Part shown: piece after piece, positions 17,132-25,906 of the stretch
Layout: the number at the start of each line of letters is the position of its first letter
How positions within the stretch are numbered: the first letter of the stretch is position 1
Assembly: GCA_030538705.1 (NCBI GenBank)
Contig: JAUNTL010000016.1
Location: forward strand, 1-42,968
DNA length: 42,968 bases
Source: Paracoccus sp. (in: a-proteobacteria)
GTDB lineage: Bacteria; Pseudomonadota; Alphaproteobacteria; Rhodobacterales; Rhodobacteraceae
Direction: 5' to 3'
Program-made: the position numbers and the translations under genes
Notes under the pieces: model-generated
The model's database searches: none
Told to the model about the DNA's origin: nothing
The model's input: only the letters and a program-made list of their open reading frames with translations

Positions 17132-18868
17132 CTAACGCTCGGGGGGTGGGGATGACAGCCAGACCGGCCGCGCGGCCGGCGCCTGCCCGCTGATCGCGGC
17201 GCTGACGCAGTCGCGCAGGCTGCCCAGCCGCAGGCCGCAGCCCGACAGGCCGGGGCCGTAATGGGCGTATTTGCCCGAATTGGTCATGACGGCGCGGGCC
17301 TCGGGCGGAAAGACCGGCTGCGAGATCGAACACCAGCACAGATCCGCGATGACCTGCACGCCGCTGGCGATCAGCCGCCCCAGCGTGCCGTCAGCCCCGA
17401 TCTCTGCGATGATCTGGCGCCCGGCGGTGACGATGGTGGGAACCATAACCGTCGCCCCGCCAAGAGCCGCCGCCAGCGCGCGGCATTCCGCGGCCGAGGC
17501 ATGGGGGCTGCCGATGGCAATCAGATCAACCCTGACCGGGCCACGGTTCAGCTCGTCCCAGGCGGCGGCCAGATCGCCCGGCGTCAGGGCGATGCGCCCC
17601 GCCTGCGGATCGGCGGCGCCTGCGGCCTCGGGGGTGATGCCGGCGATATGCAGCATGGGCGCGGCCGAGGTGGTGCCAAAAGCCGCGCAGAGCGCCTTCA
17701 GATCATCATGGCCCGGCGCCAGCCCCTCAAGCCCGCGGATCAGCGGGATGCGGTCAGGGGATCGCAGCCCGGCGAGATAGCCGACCAGCGGCCACAGCAG
17801 GTCATCCGCGCCCGGCGGGATATCGAAATCCAGCACAATCTGCGCCTTGCGGCCGGCATCCAGATAGACCCCGCTCAGCGGTGCGCGGCCGGTCATGGCG
17901 ATGCACAGGTCCAGATAATCGGGATGTTTCGCCGTGCGCGCGCCGAGGACCGAATTGGCGAAAACGACGGCATTCGATTCCGCCCAGGCGATGCTCTCGC
18001 CCGGGGCGGGCCGGTCGTCCAGAAGATAGGGCGCACAGGTGAATGTCGGCCGACAACCCATCGCGACATAGGCATCCGCCAGCCGTGAGGCCCGGTCACC
18101 AAACAGCAACGGAACGCCCTGCGCCTGCCAGTTGCGGCGGTCGACCGAGATGGCATTGATCGTTGTCGGCACCCGCACCCGCGCGCCCATAAGGGCCATC
18201 TTCTCGGCGAAAATCAGATTGGCCATCTGGCTGAGCAGGCAGCCATCAATATGCCCGCGTGCGATATCGGTCAGCCGGGCGGCGTCCTGCTGGCGGGCCA
18301 TGGCGGTCACGATGCGCATCGCCAGCGCCGCCGCCTCACCGTCGCGGCCGTCGAGAATCTCGCGGTCCCGTTCCGACAGCTCCAGCCCGCCCCCGGGCGT
18401 TGCGGTGATCGGAATGCGGATGTCGCCGGCCTCGATCATCTGGTCTGTGATGGTGATCACCTCCTCATGCGAGAGGGCGGCGAGCATGTCGGGGGTCACC
18501 CGCAGGACGGGCATCGGTCTGGCAAACAGCTCGGCCGCGATCATGGCGCCGAGTGTCAGGATGTCCTCGGCCTCGGAAAAGATCAGCGCGGCGGGGGCGC
18601 GGTCATTCATCAACAGATCGAGGATGATGCCCGAGCCGGAACACGACCCCCGGCTGGTCGGCATCACCACCACCGCCCCGGCCAGTTCCGCCCCATGCGC
18701 CGGGTGATGGGTGTCGATGACGCGGGCGGTGGCGGGATCGACACCCCCCCAGAAGCTCAGCCCCTGCGCCATGGCGACGACCGGCCCGCGGGCGCGTCCG
18801 GGCAGGATCTGGCGCGCAGCCGCGCCCGCAGGCGGCCGGGCGGTGTGCGGCGGGCCTGTGGGTGTCAT
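17132..18868 (-). CDS. Aconitase X, probable cis-3-hydroxy-L-proline dehydratase
   Basis: This is a single-chain aconitase X protein with the small swivel domain (DUF126-like, about residues 30-120 from this start, with [11 protein letters not shown]) fused in front of the large DUF521 domain ([78 protein letters not shown]). Bacterial members next to hydroxyproline genes dehydrate cis-3-hydroxy-L-proline to delta1-pyrroline-2-carboxylate. From the ATG at 18868 the chain is 578 residues, a normal length. The frame stays open to an ATG at 19195, which overlaps the preceding stop by four bases and would add 109 Pro/Ser-rich residues. The position within a hydroxyproline operon supports the function. 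Confidence 0.85.
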   Translation of the reverse strand: MTPTGPPHTARPPAGAAARQILPGRARGPVVAMAQGLSFWGGVDPATARVIDTHHPAHGAELAGAVVVMPTSRGSCSGSGIILDLLMNDRAPAALIFSEAEDILTLGAMIAAELFARPMPVLRVTPDMLAALSHEEVITITDQMIEAGDIRIPITATPGGGLELSERDREILDGRDGEAAALAMRIVTAMARQQDAARLTDIARGHIDGCLLSQMANLIFAEKMALMGARVRVPTTINAISVDRRNWQAQGVPLLFGDRASRLADAYVAMGCRPTFTCAPYLLDDRPAPGESIAWAESNAVVFANSVLGARTAKHPDYLDLCIAMTGRAPLSGVYLDAGRKAQIVLDFDIPPGADDLLWPLVGYLAGLRSPDRIPLIRGLEGLAPGHDDLKALCAAFGTTSAAPMLHIAGITPEAAGAADPQAGRIALTPGDLAAAWDELNRGPVRVDLIAIGSPHASAAECRALAAALGGATVMVPTIVTAGRQIIAEIGADGTLGRLIASGVQVIADLCWCSISQPVFPPEARAVMTNSGKYAHYGPGLSGCGLRLGSLRDCVSAAISGQAPAARPVWLSSPPPER

Positions 18869-19191
18869 GGCCGCGACCGGTGGCGGGTGGTCGCCGGATG
18901 ACTGCTCCGATGGGACGAAAGCGCTGCCAGAGGATGGCGCGACCGGTGCCGCAGGGGGGGTGTCAGGGTGGACAGCCAGGGGCGCCGCCGGCCTGCTTTG
19001 TCGGGACGGGGACGGGGACGGGGACGTATGCGATGGCGCGGCGTCCCGAAGGGCGGCGCCCGGCGCCCGGATCGCACCCGTCACCCCAGGCGCGCCAAAT
19101 GGCGCCGGGACCGGCCTGTCGCCGGACCATGGTGTTTCCGCGCCGCCCGCCGGATCGCGGCTGTGCATTCTGCCGGGACCGGGGACGCGGC
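18869..19191 (-). other. Low-complexity stretch, N-terminal extension or leader of aconitase X gene
   Basis: These 323 bp between the epimerase stop and the short start of aconitase X hold no independent gene. They can be read as a 109-residue extension rich in Pro, Ser, Ala and Gly that resembles no domain. The ATGA overlap at 19192-19195 favours coupled translation from the far start. The low-complexity composition and hexamer repeats favour an expanded spacer. Confidence 0.5.
19003..19026. repeat. Four tandem GGGACG hexamers
   Basis: GGGACG is repeated four times without interruption at 19003-19026. Read on the minus strand in the aconitase X frame it encodes alternating Ser and Pro. Hexamer units keep the frame whatever the copy number, so length variation by slippage would not break the open frame. 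Confidence 0.85.
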
Positions 19192-20193
19192 TCATCGGAC
19201 GACGAAGCCATGGGCAAAGGGGTCGCGGTCGTCGATGAAAATGGTGTTATAGCCGGTCATCCGCGCCCAGCCCGCGACCGAAGGGATGATGGCCGCGCGC
19301 CCGGCCAGATCGGCCGCCGCCTCGACGCGGCCCTTGAAGATGCTGCCGATGATGGATTCGTGCCAGAACTCGTCCCCCACGGCGAGCTTGTCCTTGGCCG
19401 CAAGCTGGGCCATCCGCGCCGAAGTGCCGGTGCCGCAGGGGCTGCGGTCGATGGCCTTGTCGCCATAGAAAACCGCGTTGCGGGCATGTGCGCCGGGTTG
19501 TATGGCCGCCCCGGTCCACAGGATATGTGACAGCCCGTTGATGCGGTCATCGAGCGGGTGGACGAACTGATATTTCTCGTTCAGCGCGGCGCGCAGGCGT
19601 GGCGAGAACCCGACCAGGTCGGTCGCGGTGAAATCGGCCATATCGCGGAAATTCGGCTGGCTCTCGACGATGGCATAGAAATTTCCGCCATAGGCGACAT
19701 CAACCGTGATCTCGCCCAGCCCGTCGACATATGCGCTCAGCCCTTCGGCATGAAGATAGGCCGGCACATTGGTCAGCCGGACCTCTTCGACAAAGCGGCC
19801 TTCCTGACGATAGGTGATCTCGACCCGGCCGGCAGGGGCGTCGATGGCCAGACGGCCCGGTTCGCGCGGGGTGATCAGACCGTTCTCGATCGCCATGGTG
19901 ATTGTGCCGATCGTGCCATGCCCGCACATCGGCAGGCAGCCCGAGGTTTCGATGAACAGCACGGCGACGTCGCAGTCATCGCGCGTCGGAGGATAGAGGA
20001 TGGCGCCCGACATCATGTCATGGCCGCGCGGCTCGAACATCAGGCCGGTGCGGATCCAGTCGAAATCACGCAGGAAATGGGCGCGCCGCGCCAGCATGTC
20101 GGCACCCTCAAGGCGCGGCGCGCCGCCCGAGACGAGGCGGACCGGATTGCCGCAAGTATGGCCGTCGATGCAGGAAAAAGTGTGGGTTGTCAT
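19192..20193 (-). CDS. lhpA: 4-hydroxyproline 2-epimerase (proline racemase family)
   Basis: This 333-residue proline racemase-family enzyme keeps both catalytic cysteines: Cys90 in PMCGHGTIG and Cys253 in [12 protein letters not shown]. With the His after Cys90-Gly this is the usual Cys/Cys type. It would interconvert trans-4-hydroxy-L-proline and cis-4-hydroxy-D-proline. The product would be the substrate of the FAD enzyme encoded just upstream in the operon (20306-21535). A proline racemase activity cannot be excluded from sequence, but the neighbours favour hydroxyproline. The stop codon overlaps a possible aconitase X start by four bases. Confidence 0.85.
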   Translation of the reverse strand: MTTHTFSCIDGHTCGNPVRLVSGGAPRLEGADMLARRAHFLRDFDWIRTGLMFEPRGHDMMSGAILYPPTRDDCDVAVLFIETSGCLPMCGHGTIGTITMAIENGLITPREPGRLAIDAPAGRVEITYRQEGRFVEEVRLTNVPAYLHAEGLSAYVDGLGEITVDVAYGGNFYAIVESQPNFRDMADFTATDLVGFSPRLRAALNEKYQFVHPLDDRINGLSHILWTGAAIQPGAHARNAVFYGDKAIDRSPCGTGTSARMAQLAAKDKLAVGDEFWHESIIGSIFKGRVEAAADLAGRAAIIPSVAGWARMTGYNTIFIDDRDPFAHGFVVR

Positions 20194-20305
20194 GGCGGGC
20201 CTTTGGGCAGGATGCGCGCGGAGATCGGACGCGGCGTGGTTGCTGATATCAGAGGGTGGCAGGTCAGGGGGCCGGCGGGCGCCCTGTCATGGGTCATCCC
20301 CGCGC

Positions 20306-21535
20306 CTAGAACCGCGCGGGGGAAAAGGCGGTGATGTCGATGGGCGGCGCGGTCTGCGTGACCAGATCGGCGACCAGCCGTGCGGTGCCCGCCGATTGCG
20401 TCAGCCCGAGATGGCCGTGACCAAATGCATAGGTCACGCGGCGCGCGCCCGGCGCCTGTCCGATCACCGGCAGCGTGTCGGGCAGCGACGGGCGAAAGCC
20501 CATCCATTGCGTTCCGCCTTCGGGGTTCAGGCCCGGAAAGAAGGATTGCGCATGTTTCAGCATGGCATCGGCACGGGCGTAATTGGGCGGCAGATCCAGC
20601 CCGCCCAGCTCGACCGCGCCGCCGATGCGGATGGCGTTATCCAGCCGTGTCATCATGAAACCATGCGCGCCAAAGCTCATCTGAACGCGCAGATCCAGTG
20701 CCGACAGCGGCAGGGTGGTGTTATATCCGCGTTCCGTTTCCAGCGGGATCCGGTCGCCGAGGCTGCGCGCGATACGGTGCGAGAACGCCCCCGCCGCGAC
20801 CACCGCCTGCGATGCGCGATGACCCTTGTCGGTCGCCACGCCGGTTTCGTCCGGGATCAGTGCTGCGATTTCGGCGCGCTCGATCACGCCGCCGCGTTCG
20901 GTAAAGCGCCCGGCGAGGGCGAGCGTGTAATCCTTTGGGTCCGAGATCGACCAATAGGCCGGCGTATAGGTGCCCTTGACAAAGCGCGGCGACAGGCCGG
21001 GCTGGATCTCGGCCATTTCTCCGGGCGTCAGGTGGCAGAACTCGAACCCGTGACGTGCCCGGGCCTCCCATGACGGGGCGGTCGCGCGGAATTCGGCCTC
21101 GGATTCGTAAACCTGAAGATTGCCGTATTTACGCAGCATATTGCCGTGACCATTGGCGGCCAGAAACGGCTCCAGCTCGGCGCGGGTCAGATCCATCAGC
21201 GCGGTCTGGGCATCGGTTGAATGGCGCATCCTGCCGGGCAGGCAGGCCATTGCGAACCGCGCCATCCACGGCGCGATCTTCAGCGCATAGCGCGGCGGCA
21301 CGCTGAGCGGTCCCAGCGGATCAAGCAGCCATTTCGGCGCCCGCATCAGCGTCGCCGGCGAGGCCAGCGGCATGATTTCCGAAAACGCAAAGCAGCTGGC
21401 ATTGCCGGCGGATGCCCCGGCAGCGGGGCCGATCCGGTCGATCACCACAACCGACAGCCCGCGCGCCTGCATCGCCAGCGCCGCGGACAGCCCGATAACC
21501 CCCGCACCGATCACCATGACATCAGGTTGTGACAT
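20306..21535 (-). CDS. FAD-dependent D-amino-acid dehydrogenase, probable D-hydroxyproline dehydrogenase
   Basis: This 409-residue DadA/DAO-family flavoprotein has an N-terminal dinucleotide-binding motif, VIGAGVIGLSAALAMQARG (residues 8-26), then AGASAGNASCFAFSE and the C-terminal GFRPSLPDTLPVIG and YAFGHGHLGLTQSAGTARLVADL blocks that complete the FAD site. It would oxidise cis-4-hydroxy-D-proline to delta1-pyrroline-4-hydroxy-2-carboxylate, passing electrons to the respiratory chain. It lies between the ABC ATPase gene (9 bp away) and the 4-hydroxyproline epimerase, matching the usual pathway order. General D-amino-acid dehydrogenase activity is the alternative. Confidence 0.87.
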   Translation of the reverse strand: MSQPDVMVIGAGVIGLSAALAMQARGLSVVVIDRIGPAAGASAGNASCFAFSEIMPLASPATLMRAPKWLLDPLGPLSVPPRYALKIAPWMARFAMACLPGRMRHSTDAQTALMDLTRAELEPFLAANGHGNMLRKYGNLQVYESEAEFRATAPSWEARARHGFEFCHLTPGEMAEIQPGLSPRFVKGTYTPAYWSISDPKDYTLALAGRFTERGGVIERAEIAALIPDETGVATDKGHRASQAVVAAGAFSHRIARSLGDRIPLETERGYNTTLPLSALDLRVQMSFGAHGFMMTRLDNAIRIGGAVELGGLDLPPNYARADAMLKHAQSFFPGLNPEGGTQWMGFRPSLPDTLPVIGQAPGARRVTYAFGHGHLGLTQSAGTARLVADLVTQTAPPIDITAFSPARF

Positions 21536-21544
21536 GGCTGTCCC

Positions 21545-22267
21545 CTATTCCGTGGCCGCAAGGAACTTGCGCAGTTCCGGGTCTTTGGGCGCGCCGAACA
21601 GTTCCGCCGGCGGCGCGATCTCGGCCATGACGCCCTTGTGGAAAAAGGCCACGCGGTCGGACACCTCGCGGGCGAATTTCATTTCATGGGTGACGCAGAT
21701 CATCGTCATCCCCTCGCTTGCGAGCATGCGCAGCGTGTCCAGCACCTCGCCGACAAGCTGTGGATCAAGCGCCGATGTCACTTCGTCAAACAGCATATAG
21801 GCCGGTGACATCGCCAGCGCGCGGGCAATGGCCATGCGCTGTTGCTGGCCACCCGACAGCCGGCCGGGATAGACCGCCAGCTTGTCGCCCAGCCCGACAT
21901 GGGTCAGCTGTTTTGTCGCGATCTCTTCGGCCTCGGCGCGGGACATGCCCTTGACCTTGCGCGGGGCGAGCATGACGTTTTCCAGCACCGTCAGATGCGG
22001 AAATGCGTTCCATTGCTGGAACACGATGCCGATGCGCTGGCGCAGCTTGTTCAGGTTGGTGCCTTTGGCATGGACCTCGGTTCCGTCGACGAGGATGCGG
22101 CCGGAATCAATCGGCTCCAGCCCGTTGATACAGGTCAGCAGCGTGGATTTCCCCGAACCCGAGCCGCCGATGACGGTCAGCACCTCGCCCTTGTCCACCG
22201 TCAGGTTGATGCCTTTGAGGACTTCGAGCGTGCCAAAGGACTTGCGGACGTTCTGGATCTCAATCAT
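21545..22267 (-). CDS. Polar amino-acid ABC transporter ATPase
   Basis: This 240-residue ATPase of the GlnQ/HisP type has a Walker A (GGSGSGKST, about 34-42), a signature (LSGGQQQR, about 137-144), a Walker B (YMLFDEVTSALD, about 157-168) and a switch His (VTHEM). It powers uptake by the two permeases encoded immediately upstream in the operon. Its start overlaps the preceding permease gene by 8 bp. Given the downstream enzymes, the transported ligand is probably hydroxyproline or proline. Confidence 0.94.
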   Translation of the reverse strand: MIEIQNVRKSFGTLEVLKGINLTVDKGEVLTVIGGSGSGKSTLLTCINGLEPIDSGRILVDGTEVHAKGTNLNKLRQRIGIVFQQWNAFPHLTVLENVMLAPRKVKGMSRAEAEEIATKQLTHVGLGDKLAVYPGRLSGGQQQRMAIARALAMSPAYMLFDEVTSALDPQLVGEVLDTLRMLASEGMTMICVTHEMKFAREVSDRVAFFHKGVMAEIAPPAELFGAPKDPELRKFLAATE

Positions 22268-22913
22268 TGGACCACCGTTTTTCCAGCCAGCCGCCGAAAC
22301 GCGCGACCGGGAAGCTGATGAGGAAATAAAAGGCGCCGCACAGTATGAGCAGGAACAGCGGCTCTTGCAGGCGGGTGATGATGCTCTGCGTGGTTTTCAG
22401 CAATTCATGCACCTGCACGACATAGACAAGCGCGCTGTCCTTCATCACCCCGAGCGCGAGGCCGATCCAGCTGGGCAGCGCGACACGGGTCGCCAGCGGC
22501 AGGACGATCTGGCGCATGTCCTGCCCCCAGGTCATCCCGAGCGAGCGCGAGGCCCGGCGCAGCGTCAGCGGCACCGCCTCGATCGCGCCGCGCACGATCT
22601 CGGCGCAATAGGCCGAGGTATAGAGCGTCAACACCAGACAGGCGACCGGAAACCCTGACATGCGGATTCCCAGCACGATGGTAATAAAGGCATAGCCCAG
22701 CGTTAACTGGATCAGCAGCGGGATCGAACGGAAGATGTCGAGAACGAACATCAGCGGCGCGGACCAATACGGGCCAAGCTGATAGCGGGCGACGCCGAAG
22801 ATGATCCCCAGCACCGTCCCGCAGGTGACAGATATGGCGGTGACCAGCAAGGTCATGCCGGCGCCTTTTGCCATCAGCATCAGGTCGCTCAGCTTTACTG
22901 CGGTATCAAACAT
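22260..22913 (-). CDS. Amino-acid ABC transporter permease (second membrane subunit)
   Basis: This protein of about 217 residues has five or six membrane segments and the HisM/GlnP-type inner-membrane permease pattern, including the EAA loop (EAVPLTLRRASRSLGMTWGQDMRQIVLP, about 130-157). Two adjacent ATG codons (22916 and 22913) follow a GGGGGG run; the second has the better spacing. A longer open frame reaching 22958 lacks a ribosome-binding site. It forms the membrane channel with the permease encoded at 23030-23695. Confidence 0.9.
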   Translation of the reverse strand: MFDTAVKLSDLMLMAKGAGMTLLVTAISVTCGTVLGIIFGVARYQLGPYWSAPLMFVLDIFRSIPLLIQLTLGYAFITIVLGIRMSGFPVACLVLTLYTSAYCAEIVRGAIEAVPLTLRRASRSLGMTWGQDMRQIVLPLATRVALPSWIGLALGVMKDSALVYVVQVHELLKTTQSIITRLQEPLFLLILCGAFYFLISFPVARFGGWLEKRWSND

Positions 22914-23029
22914 CATATCCCCCCAGAGTTGCGTGCGACCAGGGCAGGATTGCGACAAGGACCACCCGCAGCGCGGTAAGCAGGGCGGGGATCAGGTCGG
23001 GGGTCGTGACGGGTTCCATGCGCGCCCCC

Positions 23030-23695
23030 TCAATACCGGAACAGACGCCAGGCGATCAGCCTCGCGCCAAGCTGGATGATCTTGGTGATGCAGTAAAAGA
23101 TCACCGCGGCAATCGCGAACAGCTCGAACGTGCGGAAAGTCAGCGCGTTCAGATCCCAGGTGACGCCATAAAGGTCGGTGTTCATCCCCACCGCCACCCC
23201 CAGCGAGGTCATCAGCACCGCCCAGACCATCTGGTTCGACATCGGCAAAAAGGCGATGCGCAGCATCTGCGGCAGAACGACATGGCGGAACGCACTCAGT
23301 TCCGACATCCCCAGCGAGCGCGCAGAGCGGGTCTGCGTGTCGGGAATGGCCTTCAGCGCGCCACGGAAGTTTTCCGCCAGATAACCCGCGTTATTGAAGG
23401 TGATCCCGATCAGCAGCGAGGTGAAGGGGCTGAAATGAATGCCGAAACTGGCGACACCGAAATGGGCCATATAGATCTGGAACAGTGCCGGCGTGTTACG
23501 CGCCAGTTCGACCCAGGTTTGTGCGATGGCGGACAGCAGGCGGATGCCCGACAACCTGAACAGCGTCAGCATGACGGCCAATGCGATGCCGATCAGCATC
23601 GACAGCACCGCGACCTGCATTGTCACAAGGGCGCCGTCCAGCATCTGCGGCACGCGGGGCCAGACCTGACCCCATTGAAAGGTAAAGTTGAACAT
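23030..23695 (-). CDS. Amino-acid ABC transporter permease (first membrane subunit)
   Basis: This 221-residue HisQ/GlnP-type permease starts MFNFTFQWGQVWPRVPQMLDGALVTM and has the EAA loop KAIPDTQTRSARSLGMSELSAFRHVVLPQ. The ATG at 23695 is preceded by AGGGG at 9 bp; the open frame continues 34 codons further into low-complexity DNA that is not coding-like. The segment VELARNTPALFQIYMAHFG is the usual amino-acid permease family block. It acts with the neighbouring permease, ATPase and binding protein. Confidence 0.9.
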   Translation of the reverse strand: MFNFTFQWGQVWPRVPQMLDGALVTMQVAVLSMLIGIALAVMLTLFRLSGIRLLSAIAQTWVELARNTPALFQIYMAHFGVASFGIHFSPFTSLLIGITFNNAGYLAENFRGALKAIPDTQTRSARSLGMSELSAFRHVVLPQMLRIAFLPMSNQMVWAVLMTSLGVAVGMNTDLYGVTWDLNALTFRTFELFAIAAVIFYCITKIIQLGARLIAWRLFRY

Positions 23696-23826
23696 GACCG
23701 CGCGCCCCTGATGTTGCGGTGTCGTGGTCGCGGCGCGATGGCCGCATGCGGGCCGTGGCCGGGCGGTGGCGGGCGGGGCGGCCGGTGGCGGGCGCACTGG
23801 CGGCCCCCGCTCCGTTCCGCCTTATC

Positions 23827-23853
23827 GCCGGATTGCCGCCCGGTGTATCCGGC
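23827..23853 (-). terminator. Hairpin directly after the binding-protein gene
   Basis: GCCGGAT (23827-23833) and ATCCGGC (23847-23853) are perfect 7-bp inverted arms with a 13-nt loop, immediately past the stop codon of the binding-protein gene (23854) and before the permease genes. This is a likely RNA 3'-protecting or attenuating element that lets the binding protein exceed the permeases. There is no T run. Confidence 0.45.
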
Positions 23854-24663
23854 TCAGCGATAGACGCCGGGGATGGTCAGGTTCGCCGGCTCGCCCTCGC
23901 CGACCCATTTTTCATACAGTTCGGCATAACGGCCGGTGCGGACCTGCTGGTTGATGAACAGGTTAAGATAGTTGATCAGCCCCTGTTCGTTGCGCATGGT
24001 GATCATGGCGACGTAATCGGGGACCATGGGGGCCTTGTCGACGATGGTGATGCCGGGGAAGTTGCCCGATTTCACGTTGGCCTCGGCGACCTCGACGGTC
24101 GAGACGGTGGCGTCAAGCTGGCCCTGCGACAGCGCAAGGAACACGTCTGCCTGGCTCTGATAGGGGCGGAAGGTGCCCTCGCCCCATTCCTTGACCTGCC
24201 CTTCCAGCCAGATCGCCTCATAGGTGCCGGCGGTGGCGCCGACGGTCTTGCCCTTCATCCCTTCCCAGTCCGAAATATCGGCATTGTTGTTGATGACGAC
24301 CGCGTTTTCAAAGGCGTAATAGGGGACGGAGAAACCGACGGTCTTGGCGCGCTCCAGCGTGTCCGAGGTCGAGGCGAGGCCGATATCGACACGGCCCGAC
24401 ATCAGTGCGGGGATACGTTCGGGGAAAGTGGTCTCCACGATCTCGGCCTTGACGCCAAGCGCGGCGGCCAGATCGTTGCAGTAATCGACGTCAAAGCCCT
24501 GAGGGTTGTTCTGCGCGTCGCGCGACCCCATCGGCGGAAAGTCCAGAACGACCGCGCAGCGCAGCGTGCCCGAGGAAATGATGTCGTCCAGCTTGTCCGC
24601 CATGGCCGGGCCGGCAACTGCGGTTGCGGCCAGCGTGGCCAGCGTCAGAACCTTGCGTTTCAT
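23854..24663 (-). CDS. Amino-acid ABC transporter substrate-binding protein
   Basis: This 269-residue periplasmic binding protein (SBP_bac_3 family) has a cleavable signal peptide, MKRKVLTLATLAATAVAGPAMA. It also has the family segments GTLRCAVVLDFPPMGSRD, NPQGFDVDYCNDLAAALGVKAEIVET, GRVDIGLASTSDTLERAKTVGFSVPY and VGATAGTYEAI. The ATG at 24663 has a GGGAGAGAAAG ribosome-binding sequence; 33 extra upstream codons are not coding-like. It is the first gene of the nine-gene minus-strand operon, so its ligand is probably a hydroxyproline isomer. The divergent reductase gene starts 203 bp away. Confidence 0.93.
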   Translation of the reverse strand: MKRKVLTLATLAATAVAGPAMADKLDDIISSGTLRCAVVLDFPPMGSRDAQNNPQGFDVDYCNDLAAALGVKAEIVETTFPERIPALMSGRVDIGLASTSDTLERAKTVGFSVPYYAFENAVVINNNADISDWEGMKGKTVGATAGTYEAIWLEGQVKEWGEGTFRPYQSQADVFLALSQGQLDATVSTVEVAEANVKSGNFPGITIVDKAPMVPDYVAMITMRNEQGLINYLNLFINQQVRTGRYAELYEKWVGEGEPANLTIPGVYR

Positions 24664-24756
24664 GTCTTTCTCTCCCTGTTTGGTATCCAGCCACCCGTTT
24701 CGGCCGGGGGTCCATGAAAGTTTATCGGCACAGATTTGCCGAAAAGCAATTACAAA

Positions 24757-24769
24757 ATACAAATTGTAT
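24757..24769. promoter_or_regulatory. Palindrome ATACAA-A-TTGTAT, putative GntR operator 1
   Basis: This is a perfect 6-bp inverted repeat with one central base, in the AT-rich half of the intergenic region and 94 bp upstream of the binding-protein start. ATACAA/TTGTAT arms are a common operator style for FCD-type GntR regulators, and one is encoded at the end of this operon. Confidence 0.55.
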
Positions 24770-24820
24770 GCATGCCATCATCCGGCTGCCCTGAGCGGTT
24801 GCGCCCAAGATCATTTATTG

Positions 24821-24839
24821 TGCATACATTCTGTATGCA
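24821..24839. promoter_or_regulatory. Palindrome TGCATACA-TTC-TGTATGCA, putative GntR operator 2
   Basis: This is a perfect 8-bp inverted repeat with a 3-bp spacer, 26 bp before the reductase start codon, where a bound protein would block transcription or the ribosome-binding region. Its arms share TGTATGCA with the flank of operator 1 (TTGTATGCAT at 24764-24773), so one regulator probably binds both sites and controls both divergent units. Confidence 0.6.
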
Positions 24840-24865
24840 GAAATCCTGCCGCGAGGGAGATTACG

Positions 24866-25906
24866 ATGAGCGCGAATGACGAGCCGGCCACAACCGTAAC
24901 CATCCCGGATCTGAATGCCATGGTGTTCTCGATCTTTCGCCATGCCGGCGTCAGCGAGGCACAGGCCCGGTCTCTGGCCCGCATCATCGTCGCCGGCGAG
25001 CGGGATGGCTGTAAATCCCATGGTATCTACCGTATCGAGGGCCTGCTGCGCACGCTTGGCGCCGGCAAGGTCAATCCGCAGGCCGGGCCGCGGCTGACGG
25101 ATGACGGCTCTGGCGTGATCCGCATCGACGCCGACGGGGGGTTTTCGACCCACGCCTTTGAAATCGCCGCGCCGTTGCTGGCCGAACGTGCGCATCATCT
25201 GGGCATCGCGGCGCTGGCGATCAACAATTGCACGCATTTCTCGGCGCTCTGGCCCGAGATCGAGACGCTTTGCGCCCATGGGGTGGCGGCGCTGGCGATG
25301 TGTCCGAGCTATTCGACCGTCGCGCCCGCTGGTGGGCGCGAGGCGCTTTTGGGCACCAATCCTCTGGCATTCGGCTGGCCGCGCCCGGGTGGCGCGCCCT
25401 ATGTCTTTGACTTTGCGACCTCGACCGTCGCGCGGGGCGAGATCGAACTGCACCGCCGTTCCGGCACGCCGCTGCCCGAGGGCTGGGCGGTCGATGCCGG
25501 GGGGCGGCCGACAACTGACCCCGACGCCGCCCTCGCCGGCGCGCTGCTGCCCTTTGGCGGGCATAAGGGGTCGGCCATCTCGACCATGATCGAACTGCTG
25601 GCCGGCGCGATGATCGGTGATCTGACCAGCCCCGAGGCGCGGGACTATCTGGGCAGTATGGATCTGTTGCCCCATCACGGCGAACTGCTGATCGCCATGT
25701 CGCCTGAACGCTTTGCCGCCGGCCGTCCCGGCGATCCTTTCGCGCGTGCCGAGACCTTGCTCAATGCAATCGCCGGTCAGGGCGCGCGCCTGCCCTCGCA
25801 GCGCCGCTTTGCCGCACGCGCGGTGGCCGAACGCGATGGAATCACCCTCAGCGCCGATGAGATGGCGCGGCTGGACGATATGCTGAAGCAGGTCAGGAAC
25901 CGGTAA
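24866..25906 (+). CDS. dpkA: Delta1-piperideine-2-carboxylate / delta1-pyrroline-2-carboxylate reductase
   Basis: This 346-residue member of the malate/L-lactate dehydrogenase (Ldh_2) family closely follows the DpkA wording: GCKSHGIYRIEGLLRTL, ALAINNCTHFSALW, VAPAGGREALLGTNPLAFGWPRPG, FDFATSTVARGEIELHRRSG and LLPFGGHKGSAISTMIELLAG. It reduces delta1-pyrroline-2-carboxylate to L-proline with NAD(P)H. This is the step needed after the two 3-hydroxyproline dehydratases of the divergent operon, and the proline then goes to PutA. The ATG at 24866 has a GAGGGAGA ribosome-binding site; the open frame upstream runs back into the binding-protein gene and is not real. Confidence 0.92.
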   Translation: MSANDEPATTVTIPDLNAMVFSIFRHAGVSEAQARSLARIIVAGERDGCKSHGIYRIEGLLRTLGAGKVNPQAGPRLTDDGSGVIRIDADGGFSTHAFEIAAPLLAERAHHLGIAALAINNCTHFSALWPEIETLCAHGVAALAMCPSYSTVAPAGGREALLGTNPLAFGWPRPGGAPYVFDFATSTVARGEIELHRRSGTPLPEGWAVDAGGRPTTDPDAALAGALLPFGGHKGSAISTMIELLAGAMIGDLTSPEARDYLGSMDLLPHHGELLIAMSPERFAAGRPGDPFARAETLLNAIAGQGARLPSQRRFAARAVAERDGITLSADEMARLDDMLKQVRNR

